From Rhynchopus sp. YZ270_cl-10 (Eukaryota; Euglenozoa; Diplonemea; Diplonemida; Diplonemidae): a DNA stretch of 64,000 bases. Shown here one piece after another: positions 9,771 through 19,138 of the stretch; within the stretch, counting starts at the first letter, position 1, and each line of letters opens with the position of its first letter. The notes under the pieces were generated by a model. That model did not search any database, was not told the DNA's origin, and saw only the letters and a list, made by a program, of their open reading frames with translations. The stretch spans positions 496,001 to 560,000 of the forward strand of contig OZ037839.1 of NCBI GenBank assembly GCA_964035575.1, given 5' to 3'. Both the position numbers and the translations under genes were made by a program.

Positions 9771-9984
9771 TTGAAGGTTAAGGTATTATGTTCAATCGAA
9801 AGATGGGGTTTATCGAAAGAAGAAATAACTCCTTTGTTTTGGGGTTTTTAGACAAAAGCCCCTCCTACTAAAAAAGGAAAATTGAAATTGTTCAGATTGA
9901 AGAGAAAGAAAACCTCTAATAGGTCTAAGGGGGGTCCGGCGAATATAGGTCCAGTCCCGTCCAGTCCGGTCAATATCGGTTTTT

Positions 9985-10075
9985 TTTCCAGGCTTGGAAA
10001 AGTAGTTGTCCAAAAAATTTTTTTCAAAAAAAAAAAAAAATTTTTTTTTTTGACAACTACTTTTTCAAGCCTGAA
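9985..10075. repeat. Inverted repeat, MITE-like
   Basis: Arms 'ccaggcttggaaaagtagtt' (about 9990) and 'aactactttttcaagcctg' (ending about 10073) flank an A/T homopolymer centre. A short foldback element is the likeliest reading; no clear target duplication seen. Confidence 0.6.
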
Positions 10076-10272
10076 AAAATTTTTTTTTTGGGCTGACCTT
10101 GGGACCTTGTGTACCGAAAAATTCAAAAAACGGCAAAATTTTGATGTTTTGAGCATCTGTGGGTGAATCATATGCACTGCTACAGTGGCCTATTATTGGG
10201 TGTTTTCCTTAGCAAATTCCTTCACAAAACTCATTTTTGATTTTGGCAAAGGCAAATTTCAGGCCAAAAAAA

Positions 10273-10372
10273 ATCGCCGGGGGGCTTCGCCCCCCGAACC
10301 CCCCATTGGGGGGCTTTGCCCCCCAAACCCCCCACTGGGGGGCGTAAAGCATACGCCCCCCAGACCCCCCTA
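10273..10372. repeat. Cluster of three GGGGGG/CCCCCC hairpins
   Basis: Three successive hairpins have six-base G/C stems and loops CTTCG, CTTTG and a longer CGTAAAGCATACG, separated by AACCCCCCA-type spacers. Such runs can also form G-quadruplexes. The very GC-rich block contrasts with AT-rich surroundings. Confidence 0.8.
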
Positions 10373-10649
10373 TGCAAATTGGGGGCCTGCGGCGCAGTTC
10401 GGAACTCTAGTGTTTACCTAACCGGCCGGTCTGCACAATGATGCCGGGAAGGGATACGACGCGCGAGCGACTCCCTGACTCCCTTTTTTCTGGATGTGTT
10501 GCTGCGGGTTTACGGGTTTGTGAGTGTATTGATGTGTTTGTTCACAGGTGCCAACCGGTTTTATCGCAGGGTCGCGAGTGCACGCGATAACGTGCCGCGA
10601 ACTGCGTGTGTGAGAGATGCTGCACAGCACGCACACTCCATTTGTACCG

Positions 10650-11375
10650 GAAGATGTCTTGACAACAAATATCCTGTACCCAGGTACCCATGTTCCCAGA
10701 CCCACGCAGTGGCACATGACCGCAAGTGTGAGTGACCCACACATGAGGGAATCGGACACTACGCAAAAGTTACCACCAGACCCTGTCTTCAAACAGCTCT
10801 GGACTCAGAGGAATGCCTGCTGTGCAGTGTATCAAACATGAGAACCAACTCCCAGCAACAAGTTCTTTTGGCGGGCGTTGTTGAGGGTGTTTGGGGTGCA
10901 AAGTTTTCCACAATTTTGATGCGCGGGTACAGAAGTGTTGTCTTGTTACTTCATCTCTAGGAATATAAATGTTGAATCGCGTTTAACTACCACTAGGGCT
11001 TGTCAGTGAACCCACGAGGGGTCGAAGGGGGTTGGTTATCCCATATCTATCAAAGTTGTGTTGACCAGGCGAATCCACTATGTTACGCTGTATGATGATA
11101 ACTCCGAAGAAATAACAGTGCATAGCAACTGTAGGAAGTTTATTAAAAAGAGTGCCTCACGCTACACAAACCACCACCCGCGATTGACTTAGATGATAAC
11201 TAGAGAATTCAGAACAAAACAACACCCTGCCCCATAAACACTAAATTGCCATGATTCAAGAGCATGCCTGGGCCAAAATTACTGTGACAAAAAAGGCAAC
11301 AGACCACCCACAAGGAGTGTGAATTGTGCACTGGTTTTCTGGGGGAACAAGCAATATTTTCTTGTGCCTAGTCCT
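10650..11375. repeat. ~725-bp dispersed repeat, copy 1 (copy 2 at 40648-41380)
   Basis: The two copies run in the same direction with roughly 90 percent or better identity by eye, including 'actaccactagggcttg' and 'gcctcacgctacacaaacc'. No conserved open frame. Copy 2 lies inside the foldback element at 39925-42165. Right edge is sharp after 'cctagtcctccg'. Confidence 0.8.
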
Positions 11376-12069
11376 CCGCAAAATTTTTTTGAGCAGCATT
11401 TTTTGGCCGAAAATGGGCCCCACGTATTAGCATATTTTGGGGTGTCCCGGCGGTACCACACTAACACCCACTTACGCACACTTTCACCCCATTTCACCCC
11501 ATTTCACCGAATTACATCCCCAGTTAACTTGTTAAAGCAGCTTTGCTGCGACATGGGGAGATCTGGTGTTACTGTAGATGATAGTATACGATGCTTTGGT
11601 CCATTTTTGCTTTTATTACCTCTTTGCTCTGCAAAGGTTGGAACGGGAAAGACAAAACACACCACCTTTATCAGGAATTTTTCCACAAATTTGTTTCCCC
11701 GGTGTGTTTTCCTTCCCTCGTACGTCACAATAAACGAAACCCCTCCTCACATTGTTTTTGTTGCGCTTTCAGGACCTCATCGACGGATCACTATTTGTAC
11801 ACCAGATCTCCCCCACTTTCACCCCATTACACATGAATTACAACGCCTTGGTGTCGTTGCTACAGTGTTTTGGTCTTGACTAAAGGGATGTGCGGACGAC
11901 ACCAAAAAAATTGAAATTTTTCGCGATATTTGGTGCTCCAAAAATTTGCCGGAACCGAAAATCGTGTAGTTTGGGGGTATTGAGGCCAGAAAAAATTCGT
12001 GTGAATACATAATATTCCTGATAGGGTGGCATTCGGCCAAAACATCAGCTGTTTTGGTCATTTTTGCCT
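11376..12069. other. Non-coding stretch
   Basis: Contains a plus-strand open frame of 186 codons over 11319-11879 without convincing composition, partly inside the repeat. A short motif, 'cattacacatgaattac', recurs at about 13175. No feature can be supported. Confidence 0.4.
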
Positions 12070-12935
12070 TGTACAGTGCTGTGTACTGTGTACTGTGTAC
12101 TGTGTACTGTGTACTGTGTACTGTGTACTGTGTACTGTGTACTGTGTACTGTGTACTGTGTACTGTGTACTGTGTACTGTGTACTGTGTACTGTGTACTG
12201 TGTACTGTGTACTGTGTACTGTGTACTGTGTACTGTGTACTGTGTACTGTGTACTGTGTACTGTGTACTGTGTACTGTGTACTGTGTATTGTGTACTGTG
12301 TACCGTGTACTGTGTACTGTGTACTGTGTACTGTGTACTGTGTACTGTGTACTGTGTACTGTGTACTGTGTACTGTGTACTGTGTACTGTGTACTGTGTA
12401 CTGTGTACTGTGTACTGTGTACTGTGTACTGTGTACTGTGTACTGTGTACTGTGTATTGTGTACTGTGTACCGTGTACTGTGTACTGTGTACTGTGTACT
12501 GTGTACTGTGTACTGTGTACTGTGTACTGTGTACTGTGTACTGTGTACTGTGTACTGTGTACTGTGTACTGTGTACTGTGTGTACTGTGTACTGTGTACT
12601 GTGTACTGTGTACTGTGTACTGTGTGTACTGTGTACTGTGTGTACTGTGTACTGTGTGTACTGTGTACTGTGTACTACTGTGTACTACTGTGTACTACTG
12701 TGTACTACTGTGTACTACTGTGTACTACTGTGTACTACTGTGTACTACTGTGTACTACTGTGTACTACTGTGTACTACTGTGTACTACTGTGTACTACTG
12801 TGTACTGTAGGTACTGTAGGTACTGTAGGTACTGTAGGTACTGTAGGTACTGTAGGTACTGTAGGTACTGTAGGTACTGTAGGTACTGTAGGTACTGTAG
12901 GTACTGTAGGTACTGTAGGTACGGTTTTCGCACTT
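12070..12935. repeat. Compound microsatellite: 7-bp, then 10-bp, then 9-bp units
   Basis: About 600 bases of (GTACTGT)n give way near 12670 to (TGTACTACTG)n and near 12800 to (GTACTGTAG)n. All three units contain GTAC. Since the 7-mer is not a multiple of three, all three frames read the same heptapeptide; the long open frames here are artefacts. Confidence 0.95.
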
Positions 12936-13034
12936 TTTCCGCACTTATTCGCACTTTTACCATGCACCACGTGACATGTACCTGTGTACCTGTGTACCTG
13001 TGTATTTGGCAAAGACAGTCAGTAAGCCTACATG

Positions 13035-13110
13035 CTAAAAGTGCGAACAAGTGCGGAAAAAGTGCGAATAGGTGCGGAAAAAGTGCGAGAAAGTGCGGAA
13101 AAGTGCGAAT
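13035..13110. repeat. Short GTGCG(A/G)AA tandem array
   Basis: About seven imperfect copies of 'gtgcggaaaaagtgcgaa'. The inverse motif 'ttttcgcactttttccgcac' sits at 12925-12955, so the two flank a ~90-bp loop as inverted repeats. Confidence 0.65.
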
Positions 13111-13539
13111 CAGACCCCTTCAGCCACACCAAAAAAGTTTAAATTCCCTCCATTACACCCCATTACGCCCCATTACACATGAATTACGCCGTGCCCGGGA
13201 CACCCCAATTTTTTTTGCACCCTCTTTCAAAATTTGGCCGGACAGACCTCAGATTTAGGATATGCCCTGAACTCTTGACAAAAACATCCAAAAAAACAAC
13301 GAATTGCTAAGAAAAGTAACCGGGGTATGCTGTGGAAAACCTCAGTCCGCCGGGCGGACTCGGGGTCTGGCCAAAAGGGTCCGGCCACTCCACCGTGTGG
13401 ATTTTGTGTGTGATTGGTATCCTTGAACAGGGAATAGCTAATGGAATTGCAACCTCTGTCGCGGTGTCGCGACGACTGCTCTGCAAGTCGCCACCAGATC
13501 CACTTTTATGAAAATAAGTGTAGGGGAGGACCTCTGGTT

Positions 13540-13740
13540 TACGAAATCGTAGGCACTTCTGAGCAAATGAAGTCGGTTTTTGACACAAAATCGGGGTGGG
13601 TGGGCCATAATTTGCTCCAAATATGACCAGTCGAAAATTGGGATTTTTCTGAAATTTGCATTGTGCCCAGCAAAAATCCTCGTTTTTTTTGAAGAATTTT
13701 CCAAAAAATATGCTATACCCCCTATGACTGGACCCAACTC
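13540..13740. repeat. ~200-bp dispersed repeat, copy 1 (copy 2 at 63150-63370)
   Basis: From 'gacctctggtttacgaaatc' to 'ggacccaactcccctcac' this matches 63150-63370 with only small differences, in the same orientation. Non-coding. Confidence 0.8.
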
Positions 13741-14429
13741 CCCTCACTATTTTTTGCCTAAAAAAGCCCCAAAAATCCTGCAGTTTTTTCAGGTTTTTCC
13801 AATTTTACGACATTTAGCGGACCCCCCTAAACCCCTTTTGTTCTAGGTGATATGATGTGGCAGAGGAGAGAGGGAGAAGGACGTGAAATTCGTAGCTCGC
13901 ACACAGCTGCTTTTTAGGTTTCCTGAGGTGTGTTCATAATATCCCCCCGAAAAAGAAGAAATTTGTAGGTTTTTTTTTGTGTATTCTCTCTGGTGGTGTG
14001 TGTTGCGGTTGAATTGTATTGGTTTAACATTATTGAGGACGTTGGGGGGAAAAAAATAGGGAATTTTTTTCTTCTTAAAACGTTACGTGTTGTGTACAAC
14101 ACATTAATCAAACATAGAACAGACTAACCACTTTCCTCCCCCCCCCCCGATGCGGGTAGTTCCCAAAAACGACAACCCAAATGAGAGATCATATGCCGAC
14201 CCTCATTTTGAGTAACAACCCTAGGGCTGTCTTCTCGTCACCTCGCATGCAATTAGCCCAAATTACAACCCCAAAAAAAGAAGGATTTTCATTTGAACTA
14301 CCGCACCGTGCACTCCTTTTAGAGGGTGATGCTTTTCCCCCTTCTTTTTTGTGATAAATTGTTTGGAGTAAGTGTAGTTTGCCTCGGTTGTGTTGCCACA
14401 GTTTGTGCAATCTCCACTGTCCTTTTTTT
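13741..14429. other. Non-coding DNA downstream of the kaptin-like gene
   Basis: Homopolymer-rich. The segment at 14345-14410 ('tgataaattgtttggagt...') is similar to 42170-42235. It presumably holds the 3' UTR of the 14430-16262 gene. Nothing else recognised. Confidence 0.4.
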
Positions 14430-16262
14430 CTATCTCCCTAACACAAACCGCTCAACAATCCATTCCGGCGGTTGGTCTCCATTAGCCGCCTCCTCCCCAC
14501 TGTCTCCGTCATCCCCTCCGGTGTTCTCTTCTGACTCCCCTCTTGAACCCGCATAGAGTTGTTCCGGCATAATTCCTTTTGCACGACAGTCTTGCTCAAG
14601 CTCGGTAATCTCTTGTACCAAGGCAAGCCTCTGGCGGACCCGGTGGCGGGCCTCATCGATATCGGGTCCTACGACGTGAAGATGGAAGGTGGTGAGGATT
14701 TGCAATTCTCTTGTGGCCTCGTAGATTGGTTCTAGTGTGTGGATGCTGTGCACCGCATAGGGGAACCACCGCACCAACGCTACTGCAAACCGATACGGCA
14801 CGTCTGCGCAAGCATCCACCTCCGTCTCCTCTTCCTCAGACCACACCTCCCTCTGTGCCACACGGTACACCAACATCCCTTTCGCATAGGTCCCTACCAT
14901 AAGCTCTGTAATCCCATCCCCCGTTGAGTCGCTCGCATGCGCACACAATGCACCGGTTCCTAATAGACCGCCGTCGTTGTGGATGTCACCTCGTTGATTT
15001 GCCTTGAGACTTGAATCAAGATTCCAAACAGGAGATGGAGAAGGATCAGACGCATGAAGGGTTTGAGTCGAAGAGGAATGCCGGAGGTGCTGTTGTGTTG
15101 GGGTCGGAAAGTCCCGAGAAACCCCTTTATCTGATGCGTCAAGACGATCTGCGCGGGGTGAGGTTGGCGTCTGAGTCAAAGGAGACATACACTCCTGAGC
15201 TGAAATCACGCCTTCATGATCCAACGTCCCAACAGGCAACGCTTCGCATTTTTGCAACCCAAACCGTTCTACATCCCAAAATATCAACACCCTCCCCAAG
15301 GCTTCAACCACCATCAAATTGTACGCATACAAAAACCCCCTGCTTGATTCAGTCCCGCTGAAACCTTCGGCACGACGAAGAATCGCAGTTAATTCGTCAC
15401 CTAAACTTCCCTTTTCTCTCTTCTGCGCTAAGGTGAAGAAGTGAACGGCAGAGAGCGGGCCGTTCAGGAGCCGTGCACCCTGTTTCCCATCTGATTGGTC
15501 GTGCGTTACTACCCAGAGTTGCAGCCAGCCGTCCTGCGTTCCGGTGGCCCACAAATCGAGGTTTCGTTTGATCACATAGTCCATAGTGAGTACCACAGAG
15601 CGGACAGCCGTGAGGTGCCGTAGAAAGCCGATCTGCCCTATACTCGCGGGCACCGAGATATCGTGGAAGGAGGTGTAATAGTTATTCCTCGTCAGCACCC
15701 AGGGGTGGATGCTCCCGTCGCTTCCAGAAATGAGGAACACATTGTGCGCCTGGAGCTCATCCTGATAGACCTTGAGGGCTACAGGCTGCCAATCGATTGT
15801 TTCGCTTTTCATGACGTTTCCACTATAGTCACGCTCAGAGGTTAACGTTGTACGGTCAAATTGGATGACAGTGAGGGTCGGCTTGCGTTCACATTGGTGG
15901 GTCTGCATTGATGCGACGAGAAGCCAGATGTCATCCGGGGCGGTGCTGAACAACGTAGCACAAATCCCCAAAATCTGCTGATTTTTCTGCCCAAACTGCA
16001 CCGGACGCCAGTCATATTGACACGCCGGCTCGGTCCCATCACCTCTCGTCTGCGGGAGAAGAACGTAAATAGTACTACACCCCGCAACAAATGACAGATG
16101 CGGCCTATCCTCCGAAGCCTCCACCGATGCATAGGAGTTAACACAGGAAGGGTTCGCCTGCCCAAGATGGAACAACGATATACTCGACAAATCTGAAGAT
16201 GACGCCTCAAGAAACGGCCCTGCAGAAGTGTCCACCCCAGGGGTGAAAGGGGGAGATGGCAT
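14430..16262 (-). CDS. KPTN: Kaptin homologue (KICSTOR subunit type)
   Basis: 610 aa against 436 in human kaptin. Recognised from colinear matches: 'VFLISGSDGSIHPW' (human VFLLSGNDPAIHLY), 'DLWATGTQDGWLQLWVV', 'LLNGPLSAVHFFTL' (LQDGPISRVIVFSL), 'STGDGITELMVGTYAKGMLVYRV' ([22 protein letters not shown]), and a C-terminal helix 'EARHRVRQRLALVQEITELE' matching the kaptin tail. The fold is an FG-GAP-like beta-propeller. The extra length is a Ser/Thr/Pro-rich insert (about residues 365-425) and an acidic C-terminal tail. In animals kaptin is part of KICSTOR, which tethers GATOR1 at lysosomes to restrain TORC1; the role here is inferred from homology. A likely trans-splice acceptor lies 11 bases before the ATG. 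Confidence 0.75.
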   Translation of the reverse strand: MPSPPFTPGVDTSAGPFLEASSSDLSSISLFHLGQANPSCVNSYASVEASEDRPHLSFVAGCSTIYVLLPQTRGDGTEPACQYDWRPVQFGQKNQQILGICATLFSTAPDDIWLLVASMQTHQCERKPTLTVIQFDRTTLTSERDYSGNVMKSETIDWQPVALKVYQDELQAHNVFLISGSDGSIHPWVLTRNNYYTSFHDISVPASIGQIGFLRHLTAVRSVVLTMDYVIKRNLDLWATGTQDGWLQLWVVTHDQSDGKQGARLLNGPLSAVHFFTLAQKREKGSLGDELTAILRRAEGFSGTESSRGFLYAYNLMVVEALGRVLIFWDVERFGLQKCEALPVGTLDHEGVISAQECMSPLTQTPTSPRADRLDASDKGVSRDFPTPTQQHLRHSSSTQTLHASDPSPSPVWNLDSSLKANQRGDIHNDGGLLGTGALCAHASDSTGDGITELMVGTYAKGMLVYRVAQREVWSEEEETEVDACADVPYRFAVALVRWFPYAVHSIHTLEPIYEATRELQILTTFHLHVVGPDIDEARHRVRQRLALVQEITELEQDCRAKGIMPEQLYAGSRGESEENTGGDDGDSGEEAANGDQPPEWIVERFVLGR

Positions 16263-16653
16263 TGTGTGTGTTGCTGTTTTTTTAGGAAGTTTTTTAGTGG
16301 GGGGGAAGGGAGAGGCTGAAGGGGGGGGGGGAAATGGAGCTCCTAATTTTTAGATAATTTCACAGAAAGGTACAAATACAAAAAAAAGAGGAGAGAGAAG
16401 TTGAAAATGTGCAAAAAATCCTCACCGTTTTTCATAGGCGGGGATGGTGAGGGATGGGTCAGATTTCGTCATAACCCAACTTTTGTAAAAATTTAACAAT
16501 CTGTTTTCCTTGCTCCCGCACCTTGCTGCACGACGGTGAAGTAAATCTGTCTTGATTTGTGGTCTCACCGTTGCGAGCCGACGGTGAAACCATAGGTAAA
16601 ACCACAATGCCACCAAAGCTAACGCATTTCCTTCACCGTTTGTGTGGTACAGA
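16263..16653. other. Intergenic region
   Basis: Homopolymer tracts near 16300-16330 and 'ccgttttcataggc' type sequence near 16430; no gene. Three short blocks near 16427, 16550 and 16570 share 'caccgtt' with polarity changes but do not form a clear repeat. Confidence 0.4.
16274..16295 (-). promoter_or_regulatory. Probable spliced-leader acceptor of the kaptin-like gene
   Basis: On the minus strand 'cttcctaaaaaaacag' ends in AG and is followed by only 11 bases (CAACACACACA) before the ATG at 16262. Inferred from sequence; no transcript evidence. Confidence 0.45.
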
Positions 16654-18867
16654 TCATACTGGGAGAGTAACCTGGCTCAAGACCACCGGATCTGAGGTGT
16701 CATTCCCTGGAGGAAAATAGTTCACGACAACATAGGCCCGCGACCCCGCCCATGCAATGCCACATCCCATACTGCGGGTCGCCTTCCAGACCATCTGCGT
16801 GAAGTGCCCTGCCCCGTTCCGGAGACCGAGCAGACCTGGGCTGCTTTCGTACACCCCCTTCTCTGCGTACCAGGTGTCGCACGCGATCTCTGCAATCCGC
16901 CGCGCGTTGAAGGTCGTCAATGTGCCCGACATGAATGTGTTCTGCCCCTCCCCGTCGTTGTTGCCATGCGTCACACCAATCAGCCGCGCACACACCTCCG
17001 CCTGCTTTTGCGCATGCAACGCTAAATTCAAGCTATATGCCAACGGCTGCGCTCTGTGCTCGCCCCTCCTCTTATTATGAAGCGCTACCACAAAAGCCTG
17101 AAACGCATCTGGCTCGCGGGGTGGCGTATACACCCTTGCCGGAGCAGGCTGATGCGTTGCGTTAAGATTCGCTTCATTCTGTTCACGCTGTTTAAAACGC
17201 TGCCAGGAACCCACATTACGACGTTTTCCGCATGCTGCACAGTCCGTCGTATCGGCGGTATTCGCTTTATAATCACAATCAAAGCAAATCCAAACCCCCT
17301 CTGTATCAAATCCTTGGGACGTTGCAACTGAAGACGGACTCCCCCCTGTTGGCGCGGTCCGCACCGTATCCTCCATCTCCTCTGATTCTGAGAATACCAA
17401 TCCTGCCTCTCGATTTAACAGCGCTAATGCGTCATGCGTCGGTAATACGACATCATCCTGCTCGGAACGCGATCCAGGTGAAACCGACATCGTCGCGGCT
17501 AGAGAATCCGCACGCTGTCGCGACCTAGCGTTTTGCAGCCCCGCAGACAGCGTGGCGGCATGCCACGAAGGGAGGCCACGGTCATCTGCAGCAGGGATCT
17601 GCCTCTGTCGTGGCACCGCATGCGTCAAATCCTCCGCACTGCACGACACCTCCGTCCCGTCGGGCAGCTGGATGATATACACAACGGGGGCCACCTCCAC
17701 CACAAATATAACCGTCGCCTGATGTGGCACCCCACGAATCGCAAACATCACGGCATCCCCTTTATTATACTCCGTACGAAGCACCGGGCTTGAAGGGAAC
17801 GACCCTCCTAGACGTGCAAGGTGCGGAGACGTCGCACGGCACCCTTGAGGACGGCCACGTCGTGCAGCGATATACTCCGTTGCGACGGGAAGTGCGTCGC
17901 TCCAGCCCCGTTTGATTTGGTGGTGTACATCCGCCTGGAGCACCCCCAATGAAAGAAGCGCTGGGGAGAGCTGGTGGATGAGCTCCGCCTTGTCAGGGAT
18001 AGGGGGGTGCGGTGCTTCGCGGGGTGCGATTCCTTGGGCTGCGTAAGAGTGATCATAGGAGAAGTGCAGAGAGGCGTCGTCGGTGCGTTTGGGGCGGGGG
18101 GTGTTCTGCTCGCAGCCGCAGACCGCGCAGAGGGAAAAGACTGCGGCATTCATGACGTTATGACAGAGCGTGCAGGTCCACCACTTTGGGCCGGTTCCAA
18201 ATAAGGTGTCGAGCATGGAAGATGCTGAGAGGTTTTCGCGGTATTGTTCTAGTAGGTAGTTGCGTAGCGCTTCTTTGCGGCCAGAGTAGCGTTCCACTAG
18301 CCAGTCTACGTCGCATGCTTGCTTAGCGTCGTGTGTGGCAAAGAATTCTGCGAGGATCCAACGAAGCCTCTCGGCAGCAGGGTCGAGGTCACCTTCGCGT
18401 GTCCAGACGTCGCCATCTTGGAAGTGGAGTGTCGCGTCTGTGAGTGTCGCGAGCTGGGAGAAGACGTTCATGCCTTCGCCCTGCGCGGTGCCGCATGTAG
18501 GTGACCAAGACGCGTTCGGGCATAGTACAGAGACCGTTCTCCCCTTCTGAGCTATGCTTAGCACACCATGTGCCGTGGAGTTCCAGCGTCCCTGAAGCCA
18601 TACGATACCGCGTTTGCGCGCGGCTGCCGTAACAGAGCAGGCGGCAGACGCAGACTCCGCCCCGCAGCACATATGATAGCGGCGGCCGCTGTCGCACAGT
18701 GCGCAGGCAGTGTAGCCATACTTCGGTCGTGCGACAATCCCAAATGCGCTGCAGCCGTGGTCGTTGCTGCATGGGTGGTGGTGTGGGGGGGAGGTGTCGG
18801 TGGTGCGCAGCTTCTCCTTCAATGCGGGTCGCACGGCATTGTCTGGAGGAGGGTTGACGCTGGTCAT
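16654..18867 (-). CDS. RanBP2-type zinc fingers plus CAP/SCP domain protein
   Basis: About 737 aa from the ATG at 18867, picked because it follows an acceptor-like 'accaccactaccag'; a longer frame to 19002 reads through the probable leader-acceptor region. Order: Cys/His-rich N-terminus (about 33-68), a motif 'EFFATHDAKQACDVDWLVER' (about 174-193) of the kind widespread in kinetoplastid proteins, a RanBP2-type finger (about 229-252, CTLC...CAVC), a linker, a second RanBP2-type finger (about 510-535, CFDC...CAAC) and a C-terminal CAP domain (about 570-720) with 'HNKRRGEH', 'HGNNDGEGQN', 'GHFTQMVWK' and 'GCGIAW'. The CAP part is most like GAPR-1-type, lacking a signal peptide. RanBP2 fingers bind ubiquitin or RNA. 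The fusion is unusual; function unknown, cytosolic inferred. Confidence 0.85.
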   Translation of the reverse strand: MTSVNPPPDNAVRPALKEKLRTTDTSPPHHHPCSNDHGCSAFGIVARPKYGYTACALCDSGRRYHMCCGAESASAACSVTAAARKRGIVWLQGRWNSTAHGVLSIAQKGRTVSVLCPNASWSPTCGTAQGEGMNVFSQLATLTDATLHFQDGDVWTREGDLDPAAERLRWILAEFFATHDAKQACDVDWLVERYSGRKEALRNYLLEQYRENLSASSMLDTLFGTGPKWWTCTLCHNVMNAAVFSLCAVCGCEQNTPRPKRTDDASLHFSYDHSYAAQGIAPREAPHPPIPDKAELIHQLSPALLSLGVLQADVHHQIKRGWSDALPVATEYIAARRGRPQGCRATSPHLARLGGSFPSSPVLRTEYNKGDAVMFAIRGVPHQATVIFVVEVAPVVYIIQLPDGTEVSCSAEDLTHAVPRQRQIPAADDRGLPSWHAATLSAGLQNARSRQRADSLAATMSVSPGSRSEQDDVVLPTHDALALLNREAGLVFSESEEMEDTVRTAPTGGSPSSVATSQGFDTEGVWICFDCDYKANTADTTDCAACGKRRNVGSWQRFKQREQNEANLNATHQPAPARVYTPPREPDAFQAFVVALHNKRRGEHRAQPLAYSLNLALHAQKQAEVCARLIGVTHGNNDGEGQNTFMSGTLTTFNARRIAEIACDTWYAEKGVYESSPGLLGLRNGAGHFTQMVWKATRSMGCGIAWAGSRAYVVVNYFPPGNDTSDPVVLSQVTLPV

Positions 18868-19138
18868 TTGTCTGGTAGTGGTGGTGTAAGGGGAGGGAGG
18901 ATGAGCGGCCAATGTCTCGAGGAATAAGAGAAAATAAAAAAGCATTTCAGTTTTCAGTGTGATGGTCACAATCGAAGAAAGACAACAAATCACAATCTCC
19001 ATCTCGCAACTCGCGGCGTCGGAAAAAGAGAAGTTGAAAGTGCAAGGGTCTCACCGGACAACTGGCGGACGCAGGCACTGCAAAATATAAAAGACTACTC
19101 GGCCCTTGTGGAAACAAGAGGCGGGTGATTTTTTTAGT

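Noticed and set aside
11319-11879. 186-codon plus-strand frame as a gene
   Set aside because: Begins inside a dispersed repeat, has no domain and lies on the strand without genes.
12026-13258. 410-codon open frame of YCVLCTV repeats
   Set aside because: It is the translation of a 7-bp microsatellite and is equally open in all three frames.
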